The notes below the pieces were generated by a model. The model worked only from the letters and a program-made list of their open reading frames with translations, ran no database searches and was not told the DNA's origin. Position numbers and translations under genes: made by a program. This document shows positions 44,815 through 56,765 of a stretch of 64,000 bases of DNA, piece after piece. Each line of letters begins with the position of its first letter. Position 1 is the stretch's first letter. Location of the stretch: positions 419,001 through 483,000 of the forward strand of contig JAQGDQ010000084.1 in assembly GCA_030141605.1 (NCBI GenBank), written 5' to 3'. Source of the stretch: Tubiluchus corallicola (taxonomy: Eukaryota; Priapulida; Priapulimorpha; Priapulimorphida; Tubiluchidae).

Positions 44815-45384
44815 CGTGTAACTCAAAATCGCACAACTCACATTTTTGCCCAATTTAAAGAATTTCAGAGGAACAGATGAAATCCTTCCTGTTTCCAACA
44901 AAAAAGCATCGCTTAACTCAAAATTTCGCCTAATTCAAATAAAAAATTATAGTCCACTTAATCGAAAAATGTAATTTACTTCGCCTAAGTAAAAAATGCA
45001 ATTTATACTCTAGAAAAGTAAAAAGTTTCACACAACTGAAAAACAGCATCGTCTTCGGGAAAATTCTGATGTCTTACAAGTCGCGTCCCCGATTATTTTC
45101 TCCGGGATTGATCTTTCCGGGAAAGTCTCAGTCGTATTGTTTAACAGTTTTGTGCACGTGTTCTTTTGTAACATAAAAAATCGAGTTTCACTACATAATT
45201 TGTTATTCTTTATGTAATTATCATCAAGTCTCGTCGTTTATGTATAGAATGGTTGACTTTCTGCCTTCTATTTAGCTCACCGTCTGGAGGAGGGGTTTAG
45301 AGTCTCTATGCTGGAAAATGGTCAACATCGCCTAACTCAGTTTTTTTTGGGTCCGGTTGGATTTGAATTATGCGGAGTTTACTG
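44815..45384. mobile_element. pogo/Tigger-like MITE, TA-flanked, family F1 copy 1
   Basis: TA-CAGTAAACTCCGTGTAACTC at the left; GAATTATGCGGAGTTTACTG-TA at the right. 570 bp, non-coding. A partial copy lies at 35884-36300. Confidence 0.88.
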
Positions 45385-45856
45385 TAGTTATAAATTGATA
45401 TTTTTTGAAGATTAAAGTTGAATTTTGTAAATATATTTAAAATGTCTATTTTTCAAATTTAAAAGTAAAGTAATTTAATATTGATGAACTGTGATTCTAA
45501 GGTCAAGCTTCTATGTCATAAAATTCTTATTTCTATGTGTAAGTTGTAGGCTTGGCACTTTTTCGTACATTTACTTAACAGTATTATTGCAGTTTATCAA
45601 AACAAATGTGATATAGCCAAATTTTTATTTACAATTTATTTAATGTTTATTACTCTCTTAGGATGCAAATATATAGTTAAAACATTTTTAATATTCCTAA
45701 ATCTTCGTGGATTTTTAACAATGTACAGAATTTACTTCCTGTCATGATATTGCTTATTCACTTATTAACAGTGCTATATTTCGATTAAAAGTTGTAAAAA
45801 AATCCCCTCTGTTGGTACATTAATTTTTGAGCTGAATGAACTGCTAGTTTAATCAG

Positions 45857-46277
45857 GGGGGTATCAAGACTTTACGATGCCCTAGGCTGATAATGCTGTC
45901 CCGCCCATCTCTATTGTAAATTTATGGTTGCTTATGTAAGGAGCAGATTAAACAAGTACTTGTGGTGTATTAGAAACATTCGTTAAGCTAGTTTCTAGGT
46001 GGTCATTATTAATTACATGTATTTGCATAGCACTTATATACAAGCAGGCTGTGCAACTACTTGCGCAATGCCTTGCACCTGTTCGTTATGTGGCAGTTAT
46101 ATAAAAGCTGCTCTCAGTAACTGCCTGTGCTGTGTTATAAAAAATGCGCCCTTTATATAAATATCAAAGAATACAAATTTTCCGAGGAGAATAAGAATTT
46201 TTTTCTAAAATGTGACGCCCACAAACTTTGGCACCCTAGGCTATAGCCTAGTTAGCCTATTGATTAATACACCCCCA
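45857..46277. repeat. Dispersed repeat I, copy 2 (inverted ends)
   Basis: Starts GGGGGGTATCAAGAC and ends ATTAATACACCCCC; an internal CCCTAGGCT/AGCCTAG pair also faces inward. Direct match to 29885-30245. Confidence 0.78.
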
Positions 46278-46581
46278 TGTTTAATGCTTGACAAAAAATG
46301 CGGCTCTTAAATTACAAACCACTGTAGTTGCATTTGCTTCAACACGCTGTCAGTAGGAATTTATACAATTTCTCCATTGTTTTTAACATTCTACAGAAAA
46401 GAAGTCGTTAGATAATATTTTATTTGCATACGCACACCATGCAGGAGCACTGAAACATTGCAAAACTTGTGTGGTCGCAGAACCCATGCTGTCTATTATT
46501 ATGCAGAAGATGAATCTCTGTTTGTAATATTTAAACAAAAATTATCACTTATTTAACGGTACTATCTGCTATTGATAAAAT

Positions 46582-47333
46582 GTGTGCTTGGAAAGCAAAA
46601 CCGTCTATGAGTCGGCAATTAAGCCTTTCTAGTTATTCTCATATTCTGAATCTCCATTTCCTGAGGATCATTTTGATACCAAGTTCATCACTCTACGTTA
46701 TTTCTAAGCTGAGATATTCCACGTTGAAGTTGAACAGCAGGCTACGCAGTGAAAAACATAACCTTGAGAAAATCACTATTAATTGTCTATGAGTCGGCAA
46801 TTAAGCCTTTCTAGTTATTCACATAAAGTCAGCCATTGTTTTTTGTCGCATTTCTGCAAAACACTTAGCAACCGCACAAACGTTGGTTGCTACGGACTTT
46901 GCAAGAACACATTGAAGTTATCATTAAATCCACTAGATGGCTTTTGCAGACGAAAATCTGGGCTGGCAACAGAAAAAGCCTGAAGCAGAATGGCTGCTTC
47001 CACGAGCTACAACTGGAGTTTAAAAAAACAAGTTTGAATGGCTGCTTCCACGAGCTACAACTGGAGTTTAAAAAAACAAGTTTTTTACAATTGCAGCACT
47101 AGTCTTTAGGCAGAAAAGCGGGTAGAGGGTTATAAAACTAGATTTTTAGTTTTTTAGAATTTTCCCGATGATCTGGTGGTAGAATATAAAAGTCCAACAT
47201 ATATTTAGCATTTGTTTTTATAAAATACAAAAAAGTGACATTTTACCAAATTTTTTGAGTCATTCTACTTTGAAGTACCATAACGTAGTTTTAACTATGC
47301 CGACTTATGGACAGTTTTGGTTTGCAAGCACAC
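46582..47333 (+). mobile_element. MITE family A, copy 3, with internal duplications
   Basis: GTGTGCTTGGAAAGCAAAAC at the left, TTTTGGTTTGCAAGCACAC at the right, with AAAT on both sides. Two internal short duplications: the TATGAGTCGGCAATTAAGCC block (46604 and 46789) and TGGCTGCTTCCACGAGCTAC (46989 and 47038). Lies downstream of the ETHE1 3' end. Confidence 0.88.
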
Positions 47334-47688
47334 AAATAACATTTGGTAAGAATAAATGATGTCACATATAATGACTGCAGTCATAATTTAAATTTGCAAA
47401 GGTTAAATTTCGCTCAATTAACAGTGGGGAAGTGATTTAAACATTAAAAGAATTGTTTACATTGCTGATTTTTTACGTTTATCCAGTAATTTGAATGTAA
47501 TCTGAATGTATACTCATTTAAAAACATGTGAAATACATTTTTAAGTGCGATAGTTTTCACAATAATCTGTTACATCTTTACTGTGTGTAATTATAAATGC
47601 TTATAACTGATCACATAGCCTCTATTATACATAAAATCACAGTTGGCACAAAACTGCAGAGCTCCAGTAATTAAAAACAAACAAACAT

Positions 47689-50600
47689 TTATAACTGGAA
47701 ACCTTCAGGTAGGTTTGCTAAACCATCTTCTTTGTTGGCTGGAAGTGATATGTCTGAAATGTACAAAAGCATTTGTAATAAATTATGCAGCACCTTGAAT
47801 ACTAAATACGGCATTCGTGATAAATTGTGCAGCACATTGGATACTAAATACAGTCAACTTCGGATATAAGGGACACCTCCGGAACGGAAAAAATTGTCCC
47901 TTATATCCGATGTCCCTTATAGCCACAGTTGACTCAGATGAGTTGCGAAAAATTGAGGTTAAAAATCGACCAATTTCGCTTTGATCATAGGGTCCCTTAT
48001 ATGAGAAGGTAATTTACCTACTGTTAGTTAACTTTCTAAGCTAATTATTCAAATATAAGAAACAATTGCTAACTTTTATAGCAATAAAACGTATATTTTG
48101 GACAGTAAAATAAAATGAGATGAGTCTAAACAATCGTCTGGTTTTCCTTTAATGAGCAGACCTTGATGACCAGTTTAATACCAACATCACGTCTGTACGT
48201 TGCTTCTAACCCGAGATATTGCAATCTATAATTGAGGAGGCAAGTTATATATTTTGTGAAAATAAAACTGACAAATTGGCTTTCAAAGTATAAGAGCAAA
48301 TTCTTGAAAATTTCATAGCAACCATGATAGGCATTGGTTACTATGGATTCTATGCACTACTCAGAATTCTAAATAAGCCTTTTCACAGTTCCAGCGATTG
48401 ATCGTGAAAACATCAAAGGTTACGTGTACCAGACAACGCATTTGTGTGTACACTTGACAATGCCTCGCAGTCCATGCTATTGTAATAGTAACAGTTTTAA
48501 CAGGTAGTTATAATCTTACCTAGTTCATCTTTTCTTGTTCTCAAGCAAGATCATGCAGGTAAATCACTCTACACACAGACAAATGCATAATTAAGTAGAG
48601 TTCACATAAAACAACCGAAGCTACTGAACTGATGCAGCAGACGGCTTTGCTTTACACACGTCTCGTGATGGTTGTAGTTAAGATGCATTTGACCTACAGC
48701 AAACGCGCGGGCGCACAATGAAACTGTGAAAAGACTTATTGTTATTGTAAAATGCACTAGAAAGTGGTCATGATGAACTTACTTTACACAAATTGTTGGC
48801 AATTATGGCTAATTGTTTTCTTACCTGAGTGACCCTTAAATAAAAGTATGTTATTGCAACAGTAAGTACCCAACATTTGCTTCTACGATGAGTGTTCCTT
48901 ATTTGCGAAGTAAATTGCATCATCTATGGCAAGTTCCTAATACTAATTATTAAAAACGAAATCTGCTTTCTATATGATACTATTGTTGGCACTGCAATGA
49001 CTTACCAATTTGTTTTGGATAAGGCAGTCCGAGGTTATTCATAATGTTAATAAACTCCTCTTTGCCTTTTCCTAACCTGGGGTTCAATCGTTTTTCTTCA
49101 TTAACGGTAGTTACTGATCTGCCTGGTAGACAAACGAAGTACTATATTTTCATACTATAATGATAGTTAATACATATTGTTACTGATTATAGTTTTTCTA
49201 AAGGAAAGGACAAATCGCCTAGCATGTTGGGATTATTTTACTCTTATCACAAAATTTAGAAGAACTGTCTATAAAGCATGAAGTTAGTTTAAGCTACAGC
49301 TGTACAGAAATTTTTAGGCATGGTGGCGGCTGCCATTCAGTTGAGAATTATGATATATTGGTGGACTTTGTGACTTTTCATAAATACATCATGGGTTTGT
49401 GTAATTGGGCATTGCTTTAACTAATTCGAACTTCTGCAGCTTATCCAATTTTCATGCAAAAATATCACAAAATTAGCTATCTGATTTTTTGCAAAACTTA
49501 TTATGGCTTTGAATAAAATTGACAGTGCGTTAGTTTTTTCAGTCGTTGAATGACGTCATTGGTGGAAGAACAGGTGTTCAAAATGGGAGCACTCGAGCAT
49601 GAAATGATCGCGACTCTGAAGTGATTTTACTGTTACACGAGTCGCTTATTCCAGTTTTATCACTAAACCCTTCTATTACTTTTCGCGAACATTGAAATAA
49701 GCCCAACTTCTCGGAAGGCTTGACCTTTCCTTTAAGTGAATATGAATAGAAACACTATAAAAGGCATGTTGTTCTTCTCAGTAAGTGTTTCTCGCTGTGT
49801 GTAAAAATTTATACTTTTGATGGAAATTGACAGCGTGACATTATTATCATATATATTAATTTTGCCGGTATAGATATATATACCGACGGATATAAAACCG
49901 ACGAGGCTACAGCTCCAACGACGGTACCATTCTTGACGATCTATACGTCAAACGAAAGGTCTCCCTCCACCCAGGGGTTTATCTTTCGAATCAGGCCCAC
50001 CGGGGAGGAACAGGGGCCGAAAAACCTCCAAAAATGCTTTGCAAAACTTATACGTCTTATTTCTAGAGAACGGGAACATCATGGGGGCAGTGCCAGTAAT
50101 GGTTGAATGACCTGTTCAATGGTGGGTGTAATAGTCATATTTAGATTTTGTACAGTAAAAGCTGCTATTGGCTTTGTGTTAGGTAAATAAACGAACACTA
50201 GGTAGAATGTTCGCTCATTGTTCATTATAAGTGTATTTATATGCAAAATCTTTTGAGGGGCCTTTGCTAGTTATTATTATTATTATCATCATCATTTTAT
50301 CTGTATAATATCACATATGCCGTGATGCATACATAATTTACATAGTGGTTAGCAAATGACAGTAATGCTTAATTGGTTAAACTATTGGTGTAAGAATGGA
50401 AGCACCCAAAACCTGAATGATCGTGACTTTACAATGATTTTACTAATTAAACGAAGCTGTTATTGCAATTTTACCACTAAATCCTTCTAAGATTTTTCAC
50501 AAACATTGAAATAAGCCAAACTTCCCAGAAGACTTGGCTTAAAATTCCTTTCTTAAGTTTGCTAAATGATACAAGAAAATGTTTTGATAAAAATAGTAAG

Positions 50601-53600
50601 TTTTAACAGTAACTGCATTTTAACTTCATCTCCACAGCCGATAATAATAATTTATAGATTTTGTTTAATTCTTATACTGTATTTTAACATTTAGAACTAA
50701 GTTTTAATTTCACTACTTCAAAATGTCTACAACGATATTACAAAAAGAAGGTACTGTTATATTTAATACAGTGTTTTAATGCAAGGTTTGGAATTTTGAC
50801 AAGACTAATATTTATCTGAAATTAACGATGTCTTTTTCTACCTTTATAATCATGTCCAGGAAACAGCAACGTATCATTTGGTAGAGATAAAATATTGCTC
50901 CATACTGTATCATACAACGTGCCGGGATTACCCTCCTGGAAATCTGTTCTTCCGCAAGCGCGGATGAGCAAAGCATCTCCCGTAAATGCTATCCCAGCTT
51001 CTTTCAGCACGAATGTTACACAACCTGCAGAAGAATGGCAAATACAATGAGCGCGTATTTTGCTTAAACTGTGAACATTTTATCAATGTTGTCATAGCAA
51101 CACAGGTTAAGCCAGCTTAGATTATTAAATACTGTATCAAGCTGGTAAAATGTCATTTGCCTGCATAGCAAAAACGTCCATAAGTCAGCAATTCCAGTCA
51201 TTCACATATCCCGAATCTCCATTTCATGAGGATCATTTTGATACCAAGTTCTTCGCTCTATGTTATTTCTAAGCTGAGATAATCCACGTTGAAGTTTAGG
51301 TGCAGGCTGCGCAGTGAAAAACATAATCTTGAGAAAATCTATCATAACGTAGTTTTAACTATGCCGACTTATGAACAGTTTTGGTTTGCAAGCACACATT
51401 TAAAGTGACTCGGTCATCTAACGAGACTTACCAATTTAAGCCCCGTGTAAGTTGTACACTGTGACACTGGCTAAATTAATAAATAACACCATAACGACTA
51501 ATATACCCGCAACTCATATTCTCACAAAATAAACCATATTTTAACTTCTTGGTAAATTATTTTTAGAATATAGTTTGCTCTATTTGACACGCAACACCTT
51601 TGTTATTATACAGACAGGTATTCAAACTATGGTTAAATGTTGTGAATATGTCAACTATAGGCTTGGACCAGTTTCTTGCCAAGTTACCATTAAGCATTTC
51701 TGGCTGTGGTTTGAACTAGAGCTGTGATAGTAGAAAATATGTCACAACTAGGCAGCCTTCACAGCCAGATCAAAATACAATTATATTATAGGAATTTAGG
51801 AAGTTAAAGTGCAGATAATTTTTGTTTTAAAATTACGAATAGAGCCCACAGCTGCGCCGTTTCAGGTGAGCTCTGCCAATTTATTTGTAACCTCATTTAA
51901 GGCACAGATAATTTTTGTTTTAAAATTATGAAATTACCAGAAGAATTAGCTGCACTGTGAAGAATTTCAAGAACTAATTCCACCCCATTAAATGCAAAAA
52001 GTAATATCCCCGTCAAAGAACCGAATTAAATTTCAGAACAACACTCATTTCTCAGTTTGCTGGACCTAGCTTTTATGGATATCGGAAGAATCGGACAAAA
52101 TCTGGATCATTAGAAGACCCGCATACTACAGACACAGTCCCTTGTTTTGCGAGCTGAGAGCTAGTTGGAGGAACTGTCACTTTGTTTACATCACATACAT
52201 CAGTGTAACCACGTAGAATAGATTATGCAGAGTTATTTGCATCAACGGCCAACAATTTTTATATACTTCTGCATAGGAGCAGCCTGTACTAGACATTTTT
52301 GGAACAATTAGACGATTCATTCTACATTACTGTGAGTCTAATACACGGCGCCTATTGCATTAGCTTAGTAGCGGAAAATACGGACAATCAGCAAATTTGG
52401 ACCGACATCTCACCGCCTTTGTCTGGCAAACCAAGATATGGATGTAATAACAAAAATCAGTACGAAATTATGATGTTACCGTTTGTGTGCCCTGGTGTCT
52501 CTCTTGCTTCCAATTTCTGCAAAATTCATAAGCAAACTATTAACAGCGTAAAATGTTTATAAGATGCCTATTTATCATAGATAAATTTAGTAACCTTACA
52601 GGCAGTAGCTATACCATGCAGTTTTCATAGAAGTCTATAACTAAGTCTTTCAAACAGTTATTATTTGTCACAGTTTTTGCTAGCATTGTAATAGGGCCTG
52701 TATGCTTTTCAGCTGAATATAGTTCAGCTTAGTAAGTTTAAGATAAGTTGGCCTGCCTTCCTGATTTTTCTGCCCGCAGATTTTTTTGCTTATTCAAATG
52801 AGTTTGTATTATCTATGGTTAAAAACAACACAACTCTATTAAAATTTTTACATTAAAAAGTTAAAATCATGCCAAATGTTTCGACTAACTGCTGCTGTCA
52901 TGATCAGTGGTAAATTTACAAACGTACAACCAGTTTATATAGACAGAGCTACTACGCACCAATTAAGTAGTTAACAGAAGCCAAACAAATAATGAATAAA
53001 CAGACCAGTAAAGAAATTGATGTGTTTGCAAATAGGAAAACAGACCTGAAGAAAAGAAATTGATACAGTAACAAATAGCTTAGTGTTTGAAAATAAAGTT
53101 AAAGGAATTGAACTGCTTTGCACTTTAAGAGAAAGCTTATTAGGGTACATAGATAAACTTTCTTTTATTAATAAGTCTCAATTATTTGTAGCTCTGGTCA
53201 AAATGCTGAAATTACTAAAATCAACTTTGTGGCTGAGGCACAAATATGTCCATTAATGCTGGATTGAGGAGAATTTTTCAATTTTTGCCAGTTCTAAAAG
53301 AAATACCCAAATGTTCACAAATTGTTACTTTAAAGTGTCTGAACGTATTGCCATGGTAAGCAGCATTGTGGCTGCTGTATTATCTCTTATAAATTGTTTC
53401 ATCCAGCTTTCTCTGTAGGCATTTTATTTTGTTATTTAATTTCATATTACGCATCCTGTTTGGAACACATTTGTGGAAAGCACTTTTTAGTGCAACTGTA
53501 TAACCAATTTTCACACAGGTGCAATAAAATTTTCCTATACAGTGCATATAGGAAAGTGTTACTGCACTTATGCGAAAGTTGGTATGAAAGTTAAAGTACA

Positions 53601-56600
53601 AATTTTCCGAAGTTTATGGTTTCTCCGTGTTTGACGTAGATGTCTGCTTTGCCTCCGCTCTTTGCTCCCAGCACGCTCTTGCATTTAGGATAGCGGTGTT
53701 TTAGTTTTCCACTTCCAGTGATGTGGTCCGCATGCACATGAGTGTTCACTGTAATTACAAATTGATCTTGTTCTTAACAACCAAATAATGCTTATCAAGG
53801 CGTGCAGAATGCAAAACCAGTGATGGCTCGTAGCTAAAGTTAGTGGACGTGCTGCTTCGGAAAATTTTAAGCCATTGTTTTAATATTAACAAACATAAAA
53901 AAAGAAAATTTGTACATTTTTTACTTACTAATAGCCTAAATTCAAGTTAAATTAATCTAATTAATTAATTTATTAAGTTAATTTTTGTCTAAATTGATCC
54001 ATTAATTTAAAAACAAAATTCGACCTTTTTGTTTTGCTTTGCGCGAAAAGGTTAATAATTTTCTCCTTGATCAACACTGTGTGAGCGACAGTGCTTTCTC
54101 TACCTAGCGTACAGCTTCTTATCTCCGACATGTGCCCATGGCCGTATGTGCACAACAGCCAAACACCACGTTGCCGGAGATATGAAGCGCACAGTGCTGA
54201 AGCTGTGAAGCGCATAGTTCCTTCACATGATCTGGTTCCATATAAGGATTTACAAACATAAAGGAAGAACTAAACAAAAAAGACTTATTATATTGAATCT
54301 TAGCGATGATGTTGAGTGAAAATAGGGGGTGCTGCAGTTCCACAGTGCCTATACACGAGCCACCACCGTGCAAAGCAAAAAAGTTGTAACGAAAATTCTT
54401 ACAGCAAAAACTTGTATGCATTACACACTGGATAAAACTTTTTAACAATATCCTAGATGCAAACTAACTCAACCATCAACTGACAAAGTAAACACAAAGA
54501 AACTTTTATGGAAATAGATTTTTGAAAAGCGTAACTACTGCTTCAGTTTGTACTTCTGAAACTCATTGCTGGTTTCCACCAAATACTTTTAGTACTTGCT
54601 CAAGCAAGTAAACCAATTACTACCGAGGGAAGAGGATTGACTGGATGCAGCTAGCAAACTTCCAGGAATGATCCTTTATGCCATAATTACCCTTTTCACA
54701 GTTTTGTTGCATGCACATGTTGTTGTTGTAGCTCAAAAGTTAAGTGTACCACAGTAACGTGTGTTAACGACTGTCTGGTGACATATGGGTAAAGCAAAGA
54801 CATTTCCTGCATCAGTTCAGTAACTTCAATTGTTTTACATGGACTTTACTTAATTATGGATTGGTCTGTATATAGAGTGATTTACTAGCAGAATCTTGCT
54901 TGGAAACAAGAAAAAATGAACTAGGTAAGATTTTAGTTAGCTGTTAAAACTATTGCTATTATAACAGTATGGACTACAAGGCATTGTTTCAAGTGTACCC
55001 AAATGCATTGTCTGGTACACTTAAAACCTTTATCGTTTTCACGATCATCATCAATCACTGGAATTGTGAAAAGGTTTATTGTGTAATTAATACAGTAATG
55101 ACCGACAATAACTTTGCTATTTCTACTGTTACTGAAATAAATAATTGAAGAACATATAAAAGATACCTGCATAAATTAAGTCAAGTCCCAGTGAGTCAAT
55201 TTGTTCTTGGTCTCTTGCTACCTATAATGTATTAATCCTGTTTTACATAAATATATATATAAAACAGAGTACAATAGTACAAGTAGTGTGGCTATGTGCG
55301 GGTTTAATAAGAACAGAGTACAATACCTGTGCAACACCAGACATAATTATAGCAAGGCAGTGGTTCTTAACCTGGGGTCCTGGTACCCCCTGGCGGTACC
55401 AAACGCCGTCCCAGGGGTATACCAAACGCAGATCTGGTTTATCAAAAATTTAGCCCTGAAAGCGACTCAAAAAAGATATGTCTCAAAGCTAAACAAAGAG
55501 GATAAAGTAGTTGAACCCTAACCCATACTAAGTAAAGGTATGTCAATAGTTGAACATAAGGTATTAGGGAAGGTATAAGTGCATCAACCCCGTATAATAG
55601 TTAGAGGAAACCTGCTAACTCTCACGTGTACAATGAGTATGTGTCATACTCGATTTCTTTAATTCACACTCACACACGCGCATTCCGCAACTTCATAAGC
55701 AAGTTTGCAAAATCACCGAGCTTCCTATGCAATCAGCAACAACCATGACAAAATTAGTAGGACTGTTCTCAATCAGCCAGGACCGTTTACGAATCTCAGG
55801 ACGTACGTTATACTAAATGGTATTAAAATTGAAAGTTAAGTATTTCTAGGTGTTATTGAGATTTTTCCATGTATACAATAGAACATATTAAAGCATAGTG
55901 AGCTGCAATAACTGCATAAAAAAGCTCAGTAGTACCCAAAAATTGCTTTAATTTTTTTATTTTGGTTTAAAATTTTTTTGACTTTGACATCCAAAAGTGC
56001 AAAAATCTCCTGGCATTAATTTGCCACAGATGTGAGATGGATACCAGGGCTTTACCGTTTCAAATACTGGATCTATGAGGATCGCTTCTTTCGTCTCTTT
56101 GTCGGCAAGTAAATATGTGTAGGTCCACGATGACTCTTCAAACAACTGAAAAATAATTAAAACGATTTTTTAAAACTAACTGTATTAAAAGGTAATTAGA
56201 CCATGTATGTTGACTGCCATTAGTAACAACTGTGTTAACATTTAAAGTGACTGCACTTACAGCATTTCAGTTTAAAACAGCATTTTCGTTTATTTCATAC
56301 ATTTTGTCGTTATCAAAACAAGAAAGAGGAAATATGTCAGTAGCAAAACATGCAGTATCTAGCGGTCCACAAGCTCAATGTGCCCTTGACGAAGTGGTGA
56401 TAAAATGACACTCAGGCGATTAAAATTATCCGTTTGCCATTCGCGTACGTGTGTCATTGAAAATTGTGGACGATTTGTAGTCTATTTTACCTTTTCACTG
56501 GATACCTTTTTACCTATTTTACCTTTACCTACTCGATCCACGGGTACGTTAAAAAACAGAGAAATGCAGAGACTATAAAGTGCACGCGTTAATTAATACC

Positions 56601-56765
56601 CACCATGCACTATTGTTTTAACGAAAAGTTCCTTTCGATAAGAAATTAATTTTACCATTGAGCCTGAAATTATTAATGCGTTTTGTGTCGAAAAAAGTTA
56701 TTATTAAAATAATTACTTGTTCAAGCACTTACTTGTCTAAATTCTAGGTCTTTGCAGCCAAGCAT
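47689..56765 (-). CDS. ETHE1: ETHE1 persulfide dioxygenase, complete, 8 exons
   Basis: Minus-strand exons in order: 56765-56733, 56145-56056, 55221-55167, 53748-53600, 52516-52480, 51024-50842, 49122-49006, 47753-47689. All GT-AG, all phases agree, 729 bases, 242 residues plus TAA. ETHE1 is a mononuclear-iron enzyme of the metallo-beta-lactamase fold that oxidises glutathione persulfide to sulfite in mitochondrial sulfide removal. Iron ligands are present: H63 in THVHADH, H119 in PGHTNG (on the 37-bp exon 5), D138 in TGDALL; C145 and R147 in RACGRTDF match human C161 and R163. Core spacing equals the human protein with a constant offset of 16 residues. The C-terminal LNPRL and LPYPKQID motifs are conserved. 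The N-terminus is short ([20 protein letters not shown]), with an in-frame TGA upstream, so no mitochondrial presequence is predicted from this ATG. The exon 4 donor GTACTT is weak. The 3' end faces the RNF212-like gene; the 5' end faces the PAXBP1-like gene. Confidence 0.96.
47851..48008. mobile_element. pogo/Tigger-like MITE, family F2 copy 2 (partial)
   Basis: TA-CAGTCAACTTCGGATATAAG at the left, then TGTCCCTTATATCCGATGTC; the right part (CATAGGGTCCCTTATATGAG) matches 26220-26240 inverted. It starts 97 bp upstream of ETHE1 exon 8 in transcript orientation, inside the last intron. Confidence 0.75.
48030..48152 (-). mobile_element. MITE family C end fragment
   Basis: Ends CAATCGTCTGGTTTTCCTTTAA, the inverted form of 12824-12845; TTAA at the edge. 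In the last intron of ETHE1. Confidence 0.68.
48372..48740 (+). mobile_element. MITE family B, copy 3
   Basis: AATAAGCCTTTTCACAGTTC at the left, AAACTGTGAAAAGACTTATT at the right: about 20 bp of near-perfect inverted repeat, the best-preserved ends of the family. In the last intron of ETHE1. Confidence 0.9.
49123..50841. other. ETHE1 intron 6, no further gene
   Basis: No supported exon. A short duplication links 49560-49720 and 50390-50530 (ATGATCGTGACT..., CACTAAATCCTTCTA..., GAAATAAGCC words), a diverged pair of about 150 bp. Confidence 0.45.
51152..51397 (+). mobile_element. MITE family A, copy 4 (internal deletion)
   Basis: Both ends are present (CATAGCAAAAACGTCCATAA; GGTTTGCAAGCACAC) but the middle about 400 bp is missing, giving a 246-bp form. 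In ETHE1 intron 5, about 130 bp from exon 6. Confidence 0.85.
52183..52438 (+). repeat. Dispersed repeat G, copy 3
   Basis: Matches 27460-27725 over its length, ending GGCAAACCAAGATA. It lies 41 bp from ETHE1 exon 5 (52480-52516), on the donor side of that short exon. Confidence 0.8.
52800..53395 (-). mobile_element. Penelope-like element remnant, copy 2 (inverted)
   Basis: Reading the minus strand from about 53370: GCTGCTTACCATGGCAATAC, CAGACACTTTAAAGTAA and GAACATTTGGGTATTTC, the same GIY-YIG nuclease segment as 6735-6800. The 3' tail (52870-52990) also matches inverted. Frameshifts break the frame. In ETHE1 intron 4. Confidence 0.72.
54078..54365 (-). repeat. Dispersed repeat H, copy 2
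   Basis: Inverted counterpart of 32884-33125, extended by CCTATACACGAGCCACCACC on the right. In ETHE1 intron 3. Confidence 0.75.
54685..55080 (-). mobile_element. MITE family B, copy 4 (inverted)
   Basis: ATTACCCTTTTCACAGTTTT at the left, GAATTGTGAAAAGGTTTATT at the right. In ETHE1 intron 3, ending 87 bp before exon 3. Confidence 0.85.
55358..55440 (+). mobile_element. hAT-like terminus fragment
   Basis: CAGTGGTTCTTAACCTGGGG followed by TACCCCCTGGCGGTACC. CAGTGGTTCT(T/C)AACC is a well-known hAT (Charlie-type) end. I found no matching right end nearby, so it is a fragment. Confidence 0.55.

Noticed and set aside
54119-54448. 109-codon minus-strand frame
   Set aside because: Lies over dispersed repeat H in an ETHE1 intron; no family match.
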